Shown: piece after piece, positions 8,907-16,939 of the stretch
How the letters are laid out: each line of letters starts with the position of its first letter
Numbering within the stretch: the stretch's first letter is position 1
Source: ZC4RG25 sp023428365
GTDB taxonomy: Bacteria; Pseudomonadota; Alphaproteobacteria; Rhizobiales; Hyphomicrobiaceae
NCBI GenBank assembly: GCA_050283925.1
Contig: JBNOAI010000004.1
Coordinates: 62,001 to 126,000 of the forward strand
Reading direction: 5' to 3'
Length of the DNA stretch: 64,000 nt
Program-made: the position numbers and the translations under genes
Notes under the pieces: model-generated
Told to the model about the DNA's origin: nothing
Database searches by the model: none
Seen by the model: only the letters and a program-made list of their open reading frames with translations

Positions 8907-10412
8907 ATGAGCAAAAAATACAAAAAGTATCTCTTCACTCTCGCGATCCCTCTGGCGGCTGTCGCGATCGGAAGTCTGTGGCTGCCCGGTATGCTGAAAA
9001 CCGGCGACAACGGTCTCGTCTATGAAACCGTTGATGTGACGCGCGGTCTGATCCGCCGAACGGTCTCCACGTCAGGACCGGTGCGCGCCATGGTGACGGT
9101 TCAGGTCGGTTCCCAGCTTTCCGGCCAGATCCAGGAAGTCACGGCCGACTACAATACCGAGGTCAAAGAGGGTGACATCCTCGCCAAGCTGGACGCCAAG
9201 ACATTCACGGCCAAGGTCGCCCAGGCCCGTGCGGATCTCGCCTCGGCCAAGGCGCAGCTTGCCAACAATCGCGCTGCCCAGGTTAAGGCAGAAGCTGTTC
9301 TGAAGCATGCCGAACTGGCCATCGAGCGGCAGAAAACCTTGGCAGAGCGTGGCATTGCGGCTCATGCAGCCCTGGAATCCGCCACCCGGGATGCCGAAGT
9401 CGCGCGCGCGGAGATCGTCATTGCCAAGGCGCAGATCGAAGGTGCGGAGGCTGTGATCATCCAGCGTCAGGCTCAACTCGACCAGGCTCAGATCGATCTT
9501 GATCGCGCAATCATCCGCTCTCCGATCAACGGCACGGTGATTTCGCGCACGGTCGATGTCGGTCAGACCGTGGCAGCCAGCTTGCAGGCCCCCGAACTGT
9601 TCCAGATCGCGCAGGATCTCCGCCGCATCCGCATCGAGGCTCAGGTCAACGAGGCCGACGTTGGTGTGATCCAGGAAGGCAATCCTGTCACCTTCACGGT
9701 CGACGCCTACCCGGAGCGCCGCTTTGACGGACGCGTGACCCAGGTTCGTCTCGCGGCTACCGAGCTGAATAGCGTCGTCACCTACACGGTGATCGTTGAA
9801 GCCTCGAACGAGGATCGCCGCCTGTTTCCCGGCATGACGGCCAACGTGCAGATCGTGACTGCTGAGAAAGACAATGTACTCCGGGTCGCCAACGATGCGT
9901 TGCGCTTCCGGCCGCGTGACAGGGCAACGTCTGGGACGGAGGCTGTCGCAGCCGGTTCGCGTCAAGGTGGGCAACGCGGCGAACGTATGATCGCACAGCT
10001 CAAGACCGAGCTGAAGCTGACCGACGAACAAGCCGCCATCGTGAGCGACGAGCTGACCAAGATGATGACGCGGGCCCGCTCGAATGCGGCCGAGAAGTCG
10101 ACTGCGCTTCCCGGCTTCGGTCCGCCGCGTCGCTCCCAGTCTGGGGACGGCCAGCGCAGTCCGTTCATGCAACGCATCGAGCAGGTCGTCGCTTCGGTCC
10201 TGACGCCCGATCAGATGCCGCTGTTCGATAGCTGGAAGCGTGAGCGGGAAAGCACGCGCAATGCAACGGTGTGGGTGCTCGCATCAAACGGCGAGATCGA
10301 GGATCGCTTCGTCAGGCTGGGCGTCGCGGATGACCAGTTCACCGAGGTGTTGAGTGGGAAGCTGGGACCGGGCGACCGGCTGGTGACGCGGGCGCGTGAG
10401 GTGCGCAAATGA
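8907..10412 (+). CDS. macA: MacA-like periplasmic adaptor with CpxP/Spy-like insert
   Basis: This 501-residue membrane-fusion protein should bridge an inner-membrane MacB-type pump to an outer-membrane channel. It has one N-terminal membrane segment (residues 8-28), a lipoyl/barrel part around TVQVGSQLSGQIQEV, a long alpha-hairpin rich in Ala/Gln (about 90-200) and a beta-barrel part. Unusually, between about residues 340 and 447 it carries a helical, charged stretch with two LTxxQ-like motifs, LKLTDEQ and VLTPDQMPLFDSW, as in CpxP/Spy chaperones. The closing barrel strands (VWVLASNGEIEDRFVRLGV) resume after it. Adaptors of this family are usually 370-400 residues. The stop overlaps the next start by 4 bp. 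Confidence 0.88.
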   Translation: MSKKYKKYLFTLAIPLAAVAIGSLWLPGMLKTGDNGLVYETVDVTRGLIRRTVSTSGPVRAMVTVQVGSQLSGQIQEVTADYNTEVKEGDILAKLDAKTFTAKVAQARADLASAKAQLANNRAAQVKAEAVLKHAELAIERQKTLAERGIAAHAALESATRDAEVARAEIVIAKAQIEGAEAVIIQRQAQLDQAQIDLDRAIIRSPINGTVISRTVDVGQTVAASLQAPELFQIAQDLRRIRIEAQVNEADVGVIQEGNPVTFTVDAYPERRFDGRVTQVRLAATELNSVVTYTVIVEASNEDRRLFPGMTANVQIVTAEKDNVLRVANDALRFRPRDRATSGTEAVAAGSRQGGQRGERMIAQLKTELKLTDEQAAIVSDELTKMMTRARSNAAEKSTALPGFGPPRRSQSGDGQRSPFMQRIEQVVASVLTPDQMPLFDSWKRERESTRNATVWVLASNGEIEDRFVRLGVADDQFTEVLSGKLGPGDRLVTRAREVRK

Positions 10413-11161
10413 TCGGCGCAACCCCGCTTGGCCGGACCGCGGAAGCGACCGGTCCGGCGCTGATCAGCGCGCACGGCGTGTCGAAGGTCTACCACATGGG
10501 CGACCAGACGGTGCGCGCGCTCGACGACGTCTCGCTGGATATTGCTGACGGAGAGTTCGTGGCCATCATGGGCACGTCCGGCTCGGGCAAATCGACCATG
10601 ATGAACCTGATCGGTGCGCTGGATGTGCCAACAGCCGGTATCCTTTCGATCGACGGACGCGATATCTCGACGTTGTCGTCTGACGAGCAGGCCGTGCTGC
10701 GCAATCGCACCATCGGTTTTGTCTTTCAGCAGTTCAACCTGCTGCCGCGCACTCCGGCGTTACGCCAAGTGATGTTGCCGCTGCTCTATGCCAATCCGAA
10801 GCCGGCCAACGCGGAGGAGCTGGCAACGCTCCGATTGCAGCAGGTCGGCCTCGGAACCCGCATGGATCACCATCCGCGGCAGCTGTCGGGCGGTCAGCAG
10901 CAGCGTGTCGCGATTGCACGCGCTCTCGTAAATAACCCGAAGATCCTGCTTGCCGATGAGCCGACGGGTGCCCTCGACAGCCGCACCTCGGTCGAGATCA
11001 TGCAGCTGTTCACCGAGCTCAATGAAGCTGGCATCACCGTTGTTCTGGTCACGCACGAACCCGAGATCGCCGAGTACGCGCGCCGCAAGATCACCTTTCG
11101 CGACGGAAAGATCCTGGAGGACGTGCAGCAGACCGGGTTCCTGAGGAGGGCCGCGGAATGA
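10409..11161 (+). CDS. MacB-type ABC transporter ATP-binding protein
   Basis: The 250-residue ATPase has Walker A GTSGSGKST, Q-loop FVFQQFNLLPR, signature LSGGQQQR and Walker B ILLADEPTGALD, matching the LolD/MacB/FtsE class that powers mechanotransmission rather than substrate translocation through the membrane. In E. coli MacB this domain is fused to the permease; here it is a separate gene. ATGA overlaps couple it to both neighbours, so the three proteins should be made together. Confidence 0.92.
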   Translation: MIGATPLGRTAEATGPALISAHGVSKVYHMGDQTVRALDDVSLDIADGEFVAIMGTSGSGKSTMMNLIGALDVPTAGILSIDGRDISTLSSDEQAVLRNRTIGFVFQQFNLLPRTPALRQVMLPLLYANPKPANAEELATLRLQQVGLGTRMDHHPRQLSGGQQQRVAIARALVNNPKILLADEPTGALDSRTSVEIMQLFTELNEAGITVVLVTHEPEIAEYARRKITFRDGKILEDVQQTGFLRRAAE

Positions 11162-12393
11162 ATATCCTCGACAGCTTTTCCATCGCTCTCTCCGCACTGC
11201 GTACCAATCTGCTGCGGTCGGTGCTGACGACGCTCGGAATTATCATCGGCGTCGGTTCAGTCATCATCATGGTGGCCGTCGGTTCCGGCGCGCGCAGTGA
11301 GATCGAGCGCCAGATCAGTTCGCTGGGCTCCAATATGCTGGTCGTATTTCCCGGTTCGTCGCGGGTCGGAGGCCGCGCAGGTGGTGCCGGTACGCGGCTG
11401 CCCTTGGCTGAGACCGATATCCACGCGATCCGCGATAAGGTGCCCGATGTGCTTGCCATCTCCGGATTTCTGCAAGGCAACGCGCCGGTGGTGTACGGCA
11501 ATATGAACTGGACCACGGCGGTCGGTGGCGTTCACGACCAGTACCTGGAAGTGCGTGACTGGCCGGTCGAAATGGGCCGCGACTTCACCAGCACCGATGT
11601 CGGCACCGGCGCACGGGTGGCCGTGATCGGAGCCACTGTGGCGGAGAAGCTGTTCGGACCGGGCGCAGATCCAATCGGTGCCGACATCCGCATCACCAAT
11701 GTGCCGTTCAAGATCGTCGGCGTGTTGCAGGCCAAGGGACAGTCGAGTTTCGGCCGCGACCAGGATGACATCATCCTGTTGCCGATGACGGCGGCGCGCG
11801 GACGGATCGTCGGCCGCAGTCAAGTCGTCAACGATCAGGTCGGACAGATCTACGTCAAGCTCGACAGCGGCGCGGATATGACCGAAGTGCAGGAGGAGAT
11901 GGAAAACGTGCTGCGTCAGCGGCGGCGCATTCAACCGGGCGCCGAGGATGATTTTGCGGTGCGCAATCTCGCCGAGACCATGAAGGCGCGAACAGCGGCG
12001 TTCTCGACCATGAGCTGGCTGCTGGCTGCGACCTCGGCAATTTCCCTGGTCGTCGGCGGTATCGGCATCATGAACATCATGCTGGTGTCGGTGACTGAGC
12101 GCACCCGCGAGATCGGTCTCAGAATGGCGGTTGGTGGACGTCGTGGAGACATCCTCGCGCAGTTTCTCGTCGAAGCCGTCACGCTGAGCCTGCTCGGCGG
12201 ATTGATTGGAGTTGCCATCGGTGTTGCCGGTTCGGCCATCGTCGCCTTCACGGCGGAATGGCCAATCCTGGTCAACGGCGAAGCTATCATGATCGCTATG
12301 GCGGCAGCCGGCGCGACAGGCGTCGTGTTCGGATATTTCCCGGCGCGGCGCGCGGCGTTGCTCAATCCGATCGACGCGTTACGTAGCGAATAG
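11158..12393 (+). CDS. MacB/FtsX-like ABC permease
   Basis: The 411-residue protein has an N-terminal membrane helix (around 20-40, LTTLGIIIGVGSVIIMVAV), a periplasmic MacB-core domain of about 220 residues and three C-terminal helices in an FtsX domain (about 285-400). The segment VSVTERTREIGLRMAVGG is the family coupling motif. With the two upstream genes it forms a tripartite MacAB-type exporter of antibiotics, lipopeptides, haem precursors or lipoproteins; the substrate cannot be read from sequence. No outer-membrane TolC gene is nearby, so a TolC encoded elsewhere is presumably used. Confidence 0.9.
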   Translation: MNILDSFSIALSALRTNLLRSVLTTLGIIIGVGSVIIMVAVGSGARSEIERQISSLGSNMLVVFPGSSRVGGRAGGAGTRLPLAETDIHAIRDKVPDVLAISGFLQGNAPVVYGNMNWTTAVGGVHDQYLEVRDWPVEMGRDFTSTDVGTGARVAVIGATVAEKLFGPGADPIGADIRITNVPFKIVGVLQAKGQSSFGRDQDDIILLPMTAARGRIVGRSQVVNDQVGQIYVKLDSGADMTEVQEEMENVLRQRRRIQPGAEDDFAVRNLAETMKARTAAFSTMSWLLAATSAISLVVGGIGIMNIMLVSVTERTREIGLRMAVGGRRGDILAQFLVEAVTLSLLGGLIGVAIGVAGSAIVAFTAEWPILVNGEAIMIAMAAAGATGVVFGYFPARRAALLNPIDALRSE

Positions 12394-12407
12394 CGGTTGT
12401 TCACGCA

Positions 12408-12437
12408 GGAATGAGCGCGGTTCTGTCGCCTCATTCC
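12408..12437 (+). other. Hairpin after the macAB-like operon
   Basis: GGAATGAG (12408-12415) pairs with CTCATTCC (12430-12437). It sits 15 bases after the permease stop and may end the transcript, but no T-tract follows. Confidence 0.35.
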
Positions 12438-12512
12438 GGGAGCCAGATAACCCAAACTTAACCGTGATCCGGTTTGCTGAACTCCGTCGCGTTGAGTTCG
12501 GAGTCCTGGGTT

Positions 12513-12878
12513 ATGCGTTTGTCGAGTTTTGTCCGCGCACCGCGTTCCCTGACGCGTGCGTCGTCGCTTCCAATTGCGCTCGCCGCCGCCTTGGCTCTGG
12601 CCGGCTGTGCCTTGGATAAATCAACTTACCGTGAAAGCTCCTACGTCGGCGCAGTTGCGCCGCCTCAACCGGCTATCGCGATGGAGGCGGATGGTCTGCC
12701 TGTTCAGACACCGCCCCTGCGCCGGGAAAGGCCGGAGATCGACGATCCTACGGAGCCATTCAGCCGCAACTATGGGCCTTCGCCGTCCAATGCAGCTCCG
12801 TCACCCGTGCTGAAACCTCTGCCGAAGGATCAGCCACGCCGAGTGCGCACACAACTCGCAGCGATCGTAGATGAATAA
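12513..12878 (+). CDS. Small proline-rich putative lipoprotein
   Basis: The 121-residue product starts at an ATG with GGAG nine bases upstream. It has an Arg-rich n-region, a hydrophobic stretch and lipobox LALAGC near residue 32. The mature part is rich in Pro, Ser and Glu with no recognised domain, for example PPLRRERPEIDDPTEPF. Proline-rich lipoproteins of this sort are often cell-envelope spacers, but that is only a guess. An ATG at 12474 would add residues ahead of an already complete signal. Confidence 0.6.
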   Translation: MRLSSFVRAPRSLTRASSLPIALAAALALAGCALDKSTYRESSYVGAVAPPQPAIAMEADGLPVQTPPLRRERPEIDDPTEPFSRNYGPSPSNAAPSPVLKPLPKDQPRRVRTQLAAIVDE

Positions 12879-13045
12879 CGTATGAACAAATGGCGGCGGT
12901 TTCAGCATAGCGGGCCAGCCGATAAGGCCTTGGAAATACGGGCTGAACTGTCTATATGCCTCATCATCACTCGTCGGGGATCTTATCTGCGCGCTCGAGC
13001 GTTAGCCATTCACTGGCGAGGCGGAGCAATGTTTAGGAGGCTCGT

Positions 13046-13435
13046 ATGAGTTTACGTCTACTTTCAGTGGTGGCTGCTGCTGCCGCTTTCGCATTCGTGG
13101 CGCCAAGTCCCGACGTGCGCGCCGCCGCGGCCAAGATGCCGATCGCGGTGAAGGGCGAGGCAGTTTCCACCGTGACGGACGTCCGTAGCCGGAGACATTA
13201 CCGGAGCCATCGTGGCTTCCGGGGATCTCGCAATATCTACAGGCATTCCTATCGTCATCGCGGATATCGTTATTCGCGTCGCTGGCGCGGTCCGCGCGTC
13301 GCGATTTATGCGGGTCCGGCTTGGTACGGTTATCGCCGCGGGTATCGTGGCTGTGGCTGGCTGCGGGCGCGGGCTATCAATTCAGGCAGCCGTTATTGGT
13401 GGCGCCGCTACAATGCGTGCCGTCGTGGCTGGTAA
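13046..13435 (+). CDS. Small secreted Arg/Tyr/Gly-rich protein
   Basis: The 129-residue protein has a strong AGGAGG site, a signal peptide ending near VRAAAA (residues 1-28) and a mature part dominated by Arg, Tyr, His, Gly and Trp, such as RHSYRHRGYRYSRRW. Similar short basic exported proteins are common in Bradyrhizobiaceae and have no known function. The composition suggests binding to polyanions such as LPS, nucleic acid or peptidoglycan. The gene stands alone, with a good terminator directly after it. Confidence 0.75.
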   Translation: MSLRLLSVVAAAAAFAFVAPSPDVRAAAAKMPIAVKGEAVSTVTDVRSRRHYRSHRGFRGSRNIYRHSYRHRGYRYSRRWRGPRVAIYAGPAWYGYRRGYRGCGWLRARAINSGSRYWWRRYNACRRGW

Positions 13436-13461
13436 GTAGCTGCCATCAATTTGAGCGAGGA

Positions 13462-13492
13462 CGGGCCGGATTTTCCGGCCCGTTTTCTTTTT
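13462..13492 (+). terminator. Rho-independent terminator
   Basis: CGGGCCGGA, a short TTT loop and TCCGGCCCG are followed by TTTTCTTTTT. It ends the transcript of the small secreted protein and separates it from the convergent citrate synthase gene. Confidence 0.9.
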
Positions 13493-13498
13493 ACGATC

Positions 13499-14644
13499 TC
13501 AGCCGCGGGAATCGATGGGCACGTATGGACGAGAGTCCGGGCCATTATACAACGTCAGTGGACGGATCAGGATATTGTTGTCCTGCTGCTCGAGAATCTG
13601 AACGGTCCAACCCGGCACCCGGCCGATTGCGAAGATTGGCACGAACAGATCCTTCGGGATGCCGTGCAGGTGGTAGATCACGCCGGAATAGAAATCGACG
13701 TTGACGTTGACGCCATGGCGCGCGTAGGGGGCCATCTCCTTCACCAGCGCGTCGAGGATCTCATACCATTTCGGTTCGCCCATCTCGCGTGACAGACGCT
13801 TGACGCCTTCGCGCATGTGGCGCGCTCGGGGATCCTCGGCACGATAGACGCGATGGCCGAAGCCGGTGATCGGCTCTTTTGCGGCGCGCTTGGCCTTGAC
13901 GTAAGCGGGGGCGTTGGACGGATCGCCGATCTCCTGCGCCATGCGCATCACGTCCTCGGCTGCTCCGCCATGCGCCGGACCAGACAGTGCGGCCACTGCC
14001 GCCGTCATGGCAGCATGGATTCCGGCCTCGGTCCCGACGACAACGCGTGCGGTGAACGAGGAGGCATTCGAGCCATGTTCGGCGTGCAGCACGAGATCGG
14101 TATCGAGCAGCTTGGCGGCATCACCGGATGGCTTTTCGCCCTTGAGCATCCAGAGGAAGTTGGCGGCGTGTGATAGCGATTGATCGGGCTGGATCGGGGC
14201 GAGACCCTTTCGAATCCGCTCGTGTGCAGCAACGATCACCGGCACCTCCGAGCTCAACCGGATACCTTTGCGCAGCGTCGCCTCGCGGCTGTTGTCGGCA
14301 GCTTCCGGATCGAAGGCGGCCATCGCCGAAACGGCTGTCCGCAGCACATCCATGGGATGTGCGTGCTTGATGGCGCTGATGATATCCAGCACTTGAGCCG
14401 GGATCTGCCGCGCTGCTTTCAATTCCTCATCGAACTTCGCTATCGCGGCGCTCGTCGGAAGTTCGCCGTAGAGCAGCAAGTAGGCCGTCTCCTCGAACGT
14501 CGAGTGCTGCGCTAGATCATGGATCGAATAACCGCGGTAGCGCAGCTCGCCAGCCTTGCCATCGATGAACGTCGTTGCGGAGCGCTCAAAGTAGACGTCT
14601 TTTAGTCCGCGGTAGATCCTGGTTTCGTTGTCAGTGGCGCTCAT
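13499..14644 (-). CDS. Citrate synthase / 2-methylcitrate synthase family protein
   Basis: The 381-residue enzyme condenses acetyl-CoA (or propionyl-CoA) with oxaloacetate. Catalytic residues are visible in LHAEHGSNAS (His), GFGHRVYR (His) and VNVNVDFYSG (Asp). The short length and the GLKDVYFERSATTFIDG opening fit the small type II-like citrate/methylcitrate synthase group and not the roughly 430-residue housekeeping GltA. It may therefore be a second citrate synthase or a methylcitrate synthase; the methylmalonyl-CoA mutase genes 10 kb away also handle propionate but are unlinked. The start ATG at 14644 has GGAGG ten bases upstream. It is divergent from the phosphate acetyltransferase gene. 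Confidence 0.88.
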   Translation of the reverse strand: MSATDNETRIYRGLKDVYFERSATTFIDGKAGELRYRGYSIHDLAQHSTFEETAYLLLYGELPTSAAIAKFDEELKAARQIPAQVLDIISAIKHAHPMDVLRTAVSAMAAFDPEAADNSREATLRKGIRLSSEVPVIVAAHERIRKGLAPIQPDQSLSHAANFLWMLKGEKPSGDAAKLLDTDLVLHAEHGSNASSFTARVVVGTEAGIHAAMTAAVAALSGPAHGGAAEDVMRMAQEIGDPSNAPAYVKAKRAAKEPITGFGHRVYRAEDPRARHMREGVKRLSREMGEPKWYEILDALVKEMAPYARHGVNVNVDFYSGVIYHLHGIPKDLFVPIFAIGRVPGWTVQILEQQDNNILIRPLTLYNGPDSRPYVPIDSRG

Positions 14645-14735
14645 GCGGGTTGAACCTCCGTTCTGAAATTGCGATGCCACGTAGTGAAGTGCGGCTCTGG
14701 TAATTCGAATGACCGACACTCTTGGGGAGGACGTT

Positions 14736-15722
14736 ATGGATATCGTCGCGCGGTGCCGGGCGGCTGTCAGTGGCCGCGGTTTGAAAGTCGTCCTGCCGGA
14801 AGGCGACGACGAGCGTATTCTCGGCGCGGCGCGCCGGATCGTGGACGAGGATCTGGCGCGGCCCGTGCTGCTCGGCAAACCTGAGATGATTGCCTCCCGT
14901 GCCGATGCGCTTGGCGTCGGGCTGACCGATATCGAGATCAGAGACCCGGAAACCGATCCACTGATCGGCCGCTACGCAGAAATGCTGGCTAGTAGCCGCG
15001 AACGCATGACGGCCGCGATGGCAACACGTTTGTTGCATAAACCGCTCTATTTCGGAGGTGGGCTCGTGACGTCCGGCGAGGCGGCTGCAATGGTCGCCGG
15101 CGCTGCTAATCCGACGCGTCGGGTGATCGAAGCCGGACTGATGACGGTCGGTCTGGGCGAGGGGGTTGCGACCCCCTCGAGCTTCTTCCTGATGCTGCTG
15201 CCCGCGAAACACGATGGGGCGCCGCGTGCGCTGGTCTTCGCCGATTGCGCGGTGAACGCCGATCCGGACGCGGCAGTGCTGGCCGATATTGCGATTGCCT
15301 CGGCGGCGAGTGCCGAGGCGTTGCTCGGAGAAGAGCCGCGAGTTGCCATGTTGTCGTTCTCGACGCACGGCAGTGCCAATCATCCGCATGTCGAGAAAGT
15401 GCAGGCCGCTGTGAGTATTCTCCGGCAGCGCATGCCTGCGCTCAAGGTCGATGGGGAACTGCAGGCGGATGCCGCGCTGGTCGCGTCCGTCGCCGCGAAG
15501 AAGGTCAAGGCCGAGAGCGAAGTCGCCGGCCGGGCTAATGTCCTGGTGTTTCCTGACCTCGACGCCGGCAATATTGCCTACAAGCTGGTCCAGCACTTGG
15601 CAGGAGCCCAGGCGGTCGGCCCGTTCTTGCAGGGCTTCGCCAAACCGGTCGCCGATCTTTCGCGGGGTGCGACGGTCGATGACATCACAGCCACGGTCGC
15701 CGTGACACTGGCGCGTGCGTGA
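14736..15722 (+). CDS. pta: Phosphate acetyltransferase
   Basis: The 328-residue enzyme interconverts acetyl-CoA and acetyl phosphate (PTA_PTB family, short catalytic form without the N-terminal DRTGG/BioD-like domains). Family stretches include VLPEGDDERILGAA, FFLMLLPAK, LSFSTHGSANHP and FPDLDAGNIAYKLVQ. The ATG at 14736 is favoured by GGGGAGG five bases ahead; an ATG at 14709 is in frame. No ackA follows, so acetyl phosphate may come from elsewhere. The gene is divergent from the citrate-synthase-like gene, which uses the same acetyl-CoA pool. Confidence 0.92.
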   Translation: MDIVARCRAAVSGRGLKVVLPEGDDERILGAARRIVDEDLARPVLLGKPEMIASRADALGVGLTDIEIRDPETDPLIGRYAEMLASSRERMTAAMATRLLHKPLYFGGGLVTSGEAAAMVAGAANPTRRVIEAGLMTVGLGEGVATPSSFFLMLLPAKHDGAPRALVFADCAVNADPDAAVLADIAIASAASAEALLGEEPRVAMLSFSTHGSANHPHVEKVQAAVSILRQRMPALKVDGELQADAALVASVAAKKVKAESEVAGRANVLVFPDLDAGNIAYKLVQHLAGAQAVGPFLQGFAKPVADLSRGATVDDITATVAVTLARA

Positions 15723-15856
15723 AGCAAAGAACCGGCCGAGACCACTTGGGTGCATCTCACGTTTTCCGGGACAATTCGTCTCGTTTTCTGGACATCTCCC
15801 TAGGTACTGCTGTAATTGGTTAGCGTCAATGGCGGCAGTTACCCGCGCGTGCATAT

Positions 15857-15890
15857 GAAAACCGCGCCCGGCGATCAGCCGGACGCGGTA
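15857..15890 (-). terminator. Terminator of the 69-aa gene
   Basis: On the minus strand ACCGCGTCCGGC, a 5-nt loop and GCCGGGCGCGGT form a 12-bp stem (one G-T pair), then TTTTCAT. It lies 35 bases after the stop of the small gene. Confidence 0.8.
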
Positions 15891-15924
15891 AAAGCGATCA
15901 GGAGATGTTGCTCAGATCGGACTG

Positions 15925-16134
15925 TTACTTGCCGATCTTCGAAAAGTGCGTGCGATACACGATGTCGACTGCGGCCTGCGGAGACTTACCGCGAGCGGTC
16001 AGATCATCATACTGATGGGACGCGGCAAGGCCGATACGCACCGAGTCCCAGAAGGCGGCGATGGTGGACAACAGACCATGGGGCCGCTCAGTGTGCGCAG
16101 TGGTGAAGTCGAGGGTGGTCGAATTGCTGCTCAT
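15925..16134 (-). CDS. Small conserved-looking protein, 69 aa, unknown function
   Basis: The frame starts at an ATG with AGGAT upstream and ends before a good terminator, so it is very likely a real gene in spite of its size. The product has a helical middle (LLSTIAAFWDSVRIGLAASH) and a basic C-terminus (VYRTHFSKIGK), with no signal peptide or membrane span. I do not recognise a family. The layout, a hydrophobic-aromatic helix followed by a short polar helix, is reminiscent of DUF1127-type small proteins but lacks their motif. It is monocistronic. Confidence 0.65.
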   Translation of the reverse strand: MSSNSTTLDFTTAHTERPHGLLSTIAAFWDSVRIGLAASHQYDDLTARGKSPQAAVDIVYRTHFSKIGK

Positions 16135-16334
16135 GATAAGATCCTGTCGTTTTTATGCGGGCCAGCTTTTGCATGCCCGTGCTCTTACGTCAGGTATATG
16201 GCATACCACGTTGCGCTGCACCAGTGTGACATGTTGCATTGCCGAGATGCATAATCCGCATACCGATGGCGGCGCACGGCAGATCACGCCTGTCGGGGCC
16301 GCTCAGTGGCTTGGGAACGGAAGGTTCTGAACCG

Positions 16335-16904
16335 ATGGGACCGCGCGGCGATGTCAGCATTGACCGGTACGTCGATGTCGTCACCGAGAGCGGTGTGATC
16401 GAGGATATCGAAACCATCTTCTTCGAGGCTGCGGGCAACAGAGCATTCGAGAGTCCCGAGGCGCGGCAAACCTTCCGCGAGCGCTGGCTGACCCGATACC
16501 TCACCCACTTTCCGCAGGACGCATTCGTCGCTAGGGAGCGCTCGGGCAAGACCATTGGCTATCTCGCCGGCTGTCTCGATGACCCGGCGCGGTATCCGCT
16601 GTTTGCGGATATCTCCTACTTCGCGGATTTCGCGACCCTGACTGTCGAGTTTCCGGCTCACCTGCATATCAATCTGGCTGCCGACTATCGTGGTGCTGGA
16701 ATCGGGCGGCGGCTCATCGAGGCGTTCGCAGATCATGCGGCGGCGGGAGGAGTGCCGGGATTGCACGCGGTTACCGCCGACGGCGTCCGCAACAATGGTT
16801 TCTATCGCGACTGCGGTTTTGAACGCGCCGCCACAACGCACTGGAACGGTAAGCCGATCGCTTTCTTCGCGCGCCGCCTTCCGAAATCAGTGACAGTCCG
16901 CTAA
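16335..16904 (+). CDS. GNAT family N-acetyltransferase
   Basis: The 189-residue product has the GNAT fold. The acetyl-CoA pyrophosphate loop is seen in ADYRGAGIGRRLIEAF near residues 114-130, and NNGFYRDCGFERA is the C-terminal motif. The substrate is unknown; it could acetylate an amine, amino acid or protein. The ATG at 16335 has GGAAGG about ten bases upstream; earlier ATGs at 16239 and 16266 lack better sites. It is 35 bp upstream of a GMC oxidoreductase on the same strand and may be co-transcribed with it. Confidence 0.82.
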   Translation: MGPRGDVSIDRYVDVVTESGVIEDIETIFFEAAGNRAFESPEARQTFRERWLTRYLTHFPQDAFVARERSGKTIGYLAGCLDDPARYPLFADISYFADFATLTVEFPAHLHINLAADYRGAGIGRRLIEAFADHAAAGGVPGLHAVTADGVRNNGFYRDCGFERAATTHWNGKPIAFFARRLPKSVTVR

Positions 16905-16939
16905 GTACCGGATCAAGCAAGGCAGGGGAGACGCACATT

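Noticed and set aside
9072..10172. 366-residue minus-strand frame
   Set aside because: Antisense to macA; no domain and no ribosome site.
14631..15854. 407-residue minus-strand frame
   Set aside because: Antisense to pta and crossing the divergent promoter of the citrate synthase gene; no family character.
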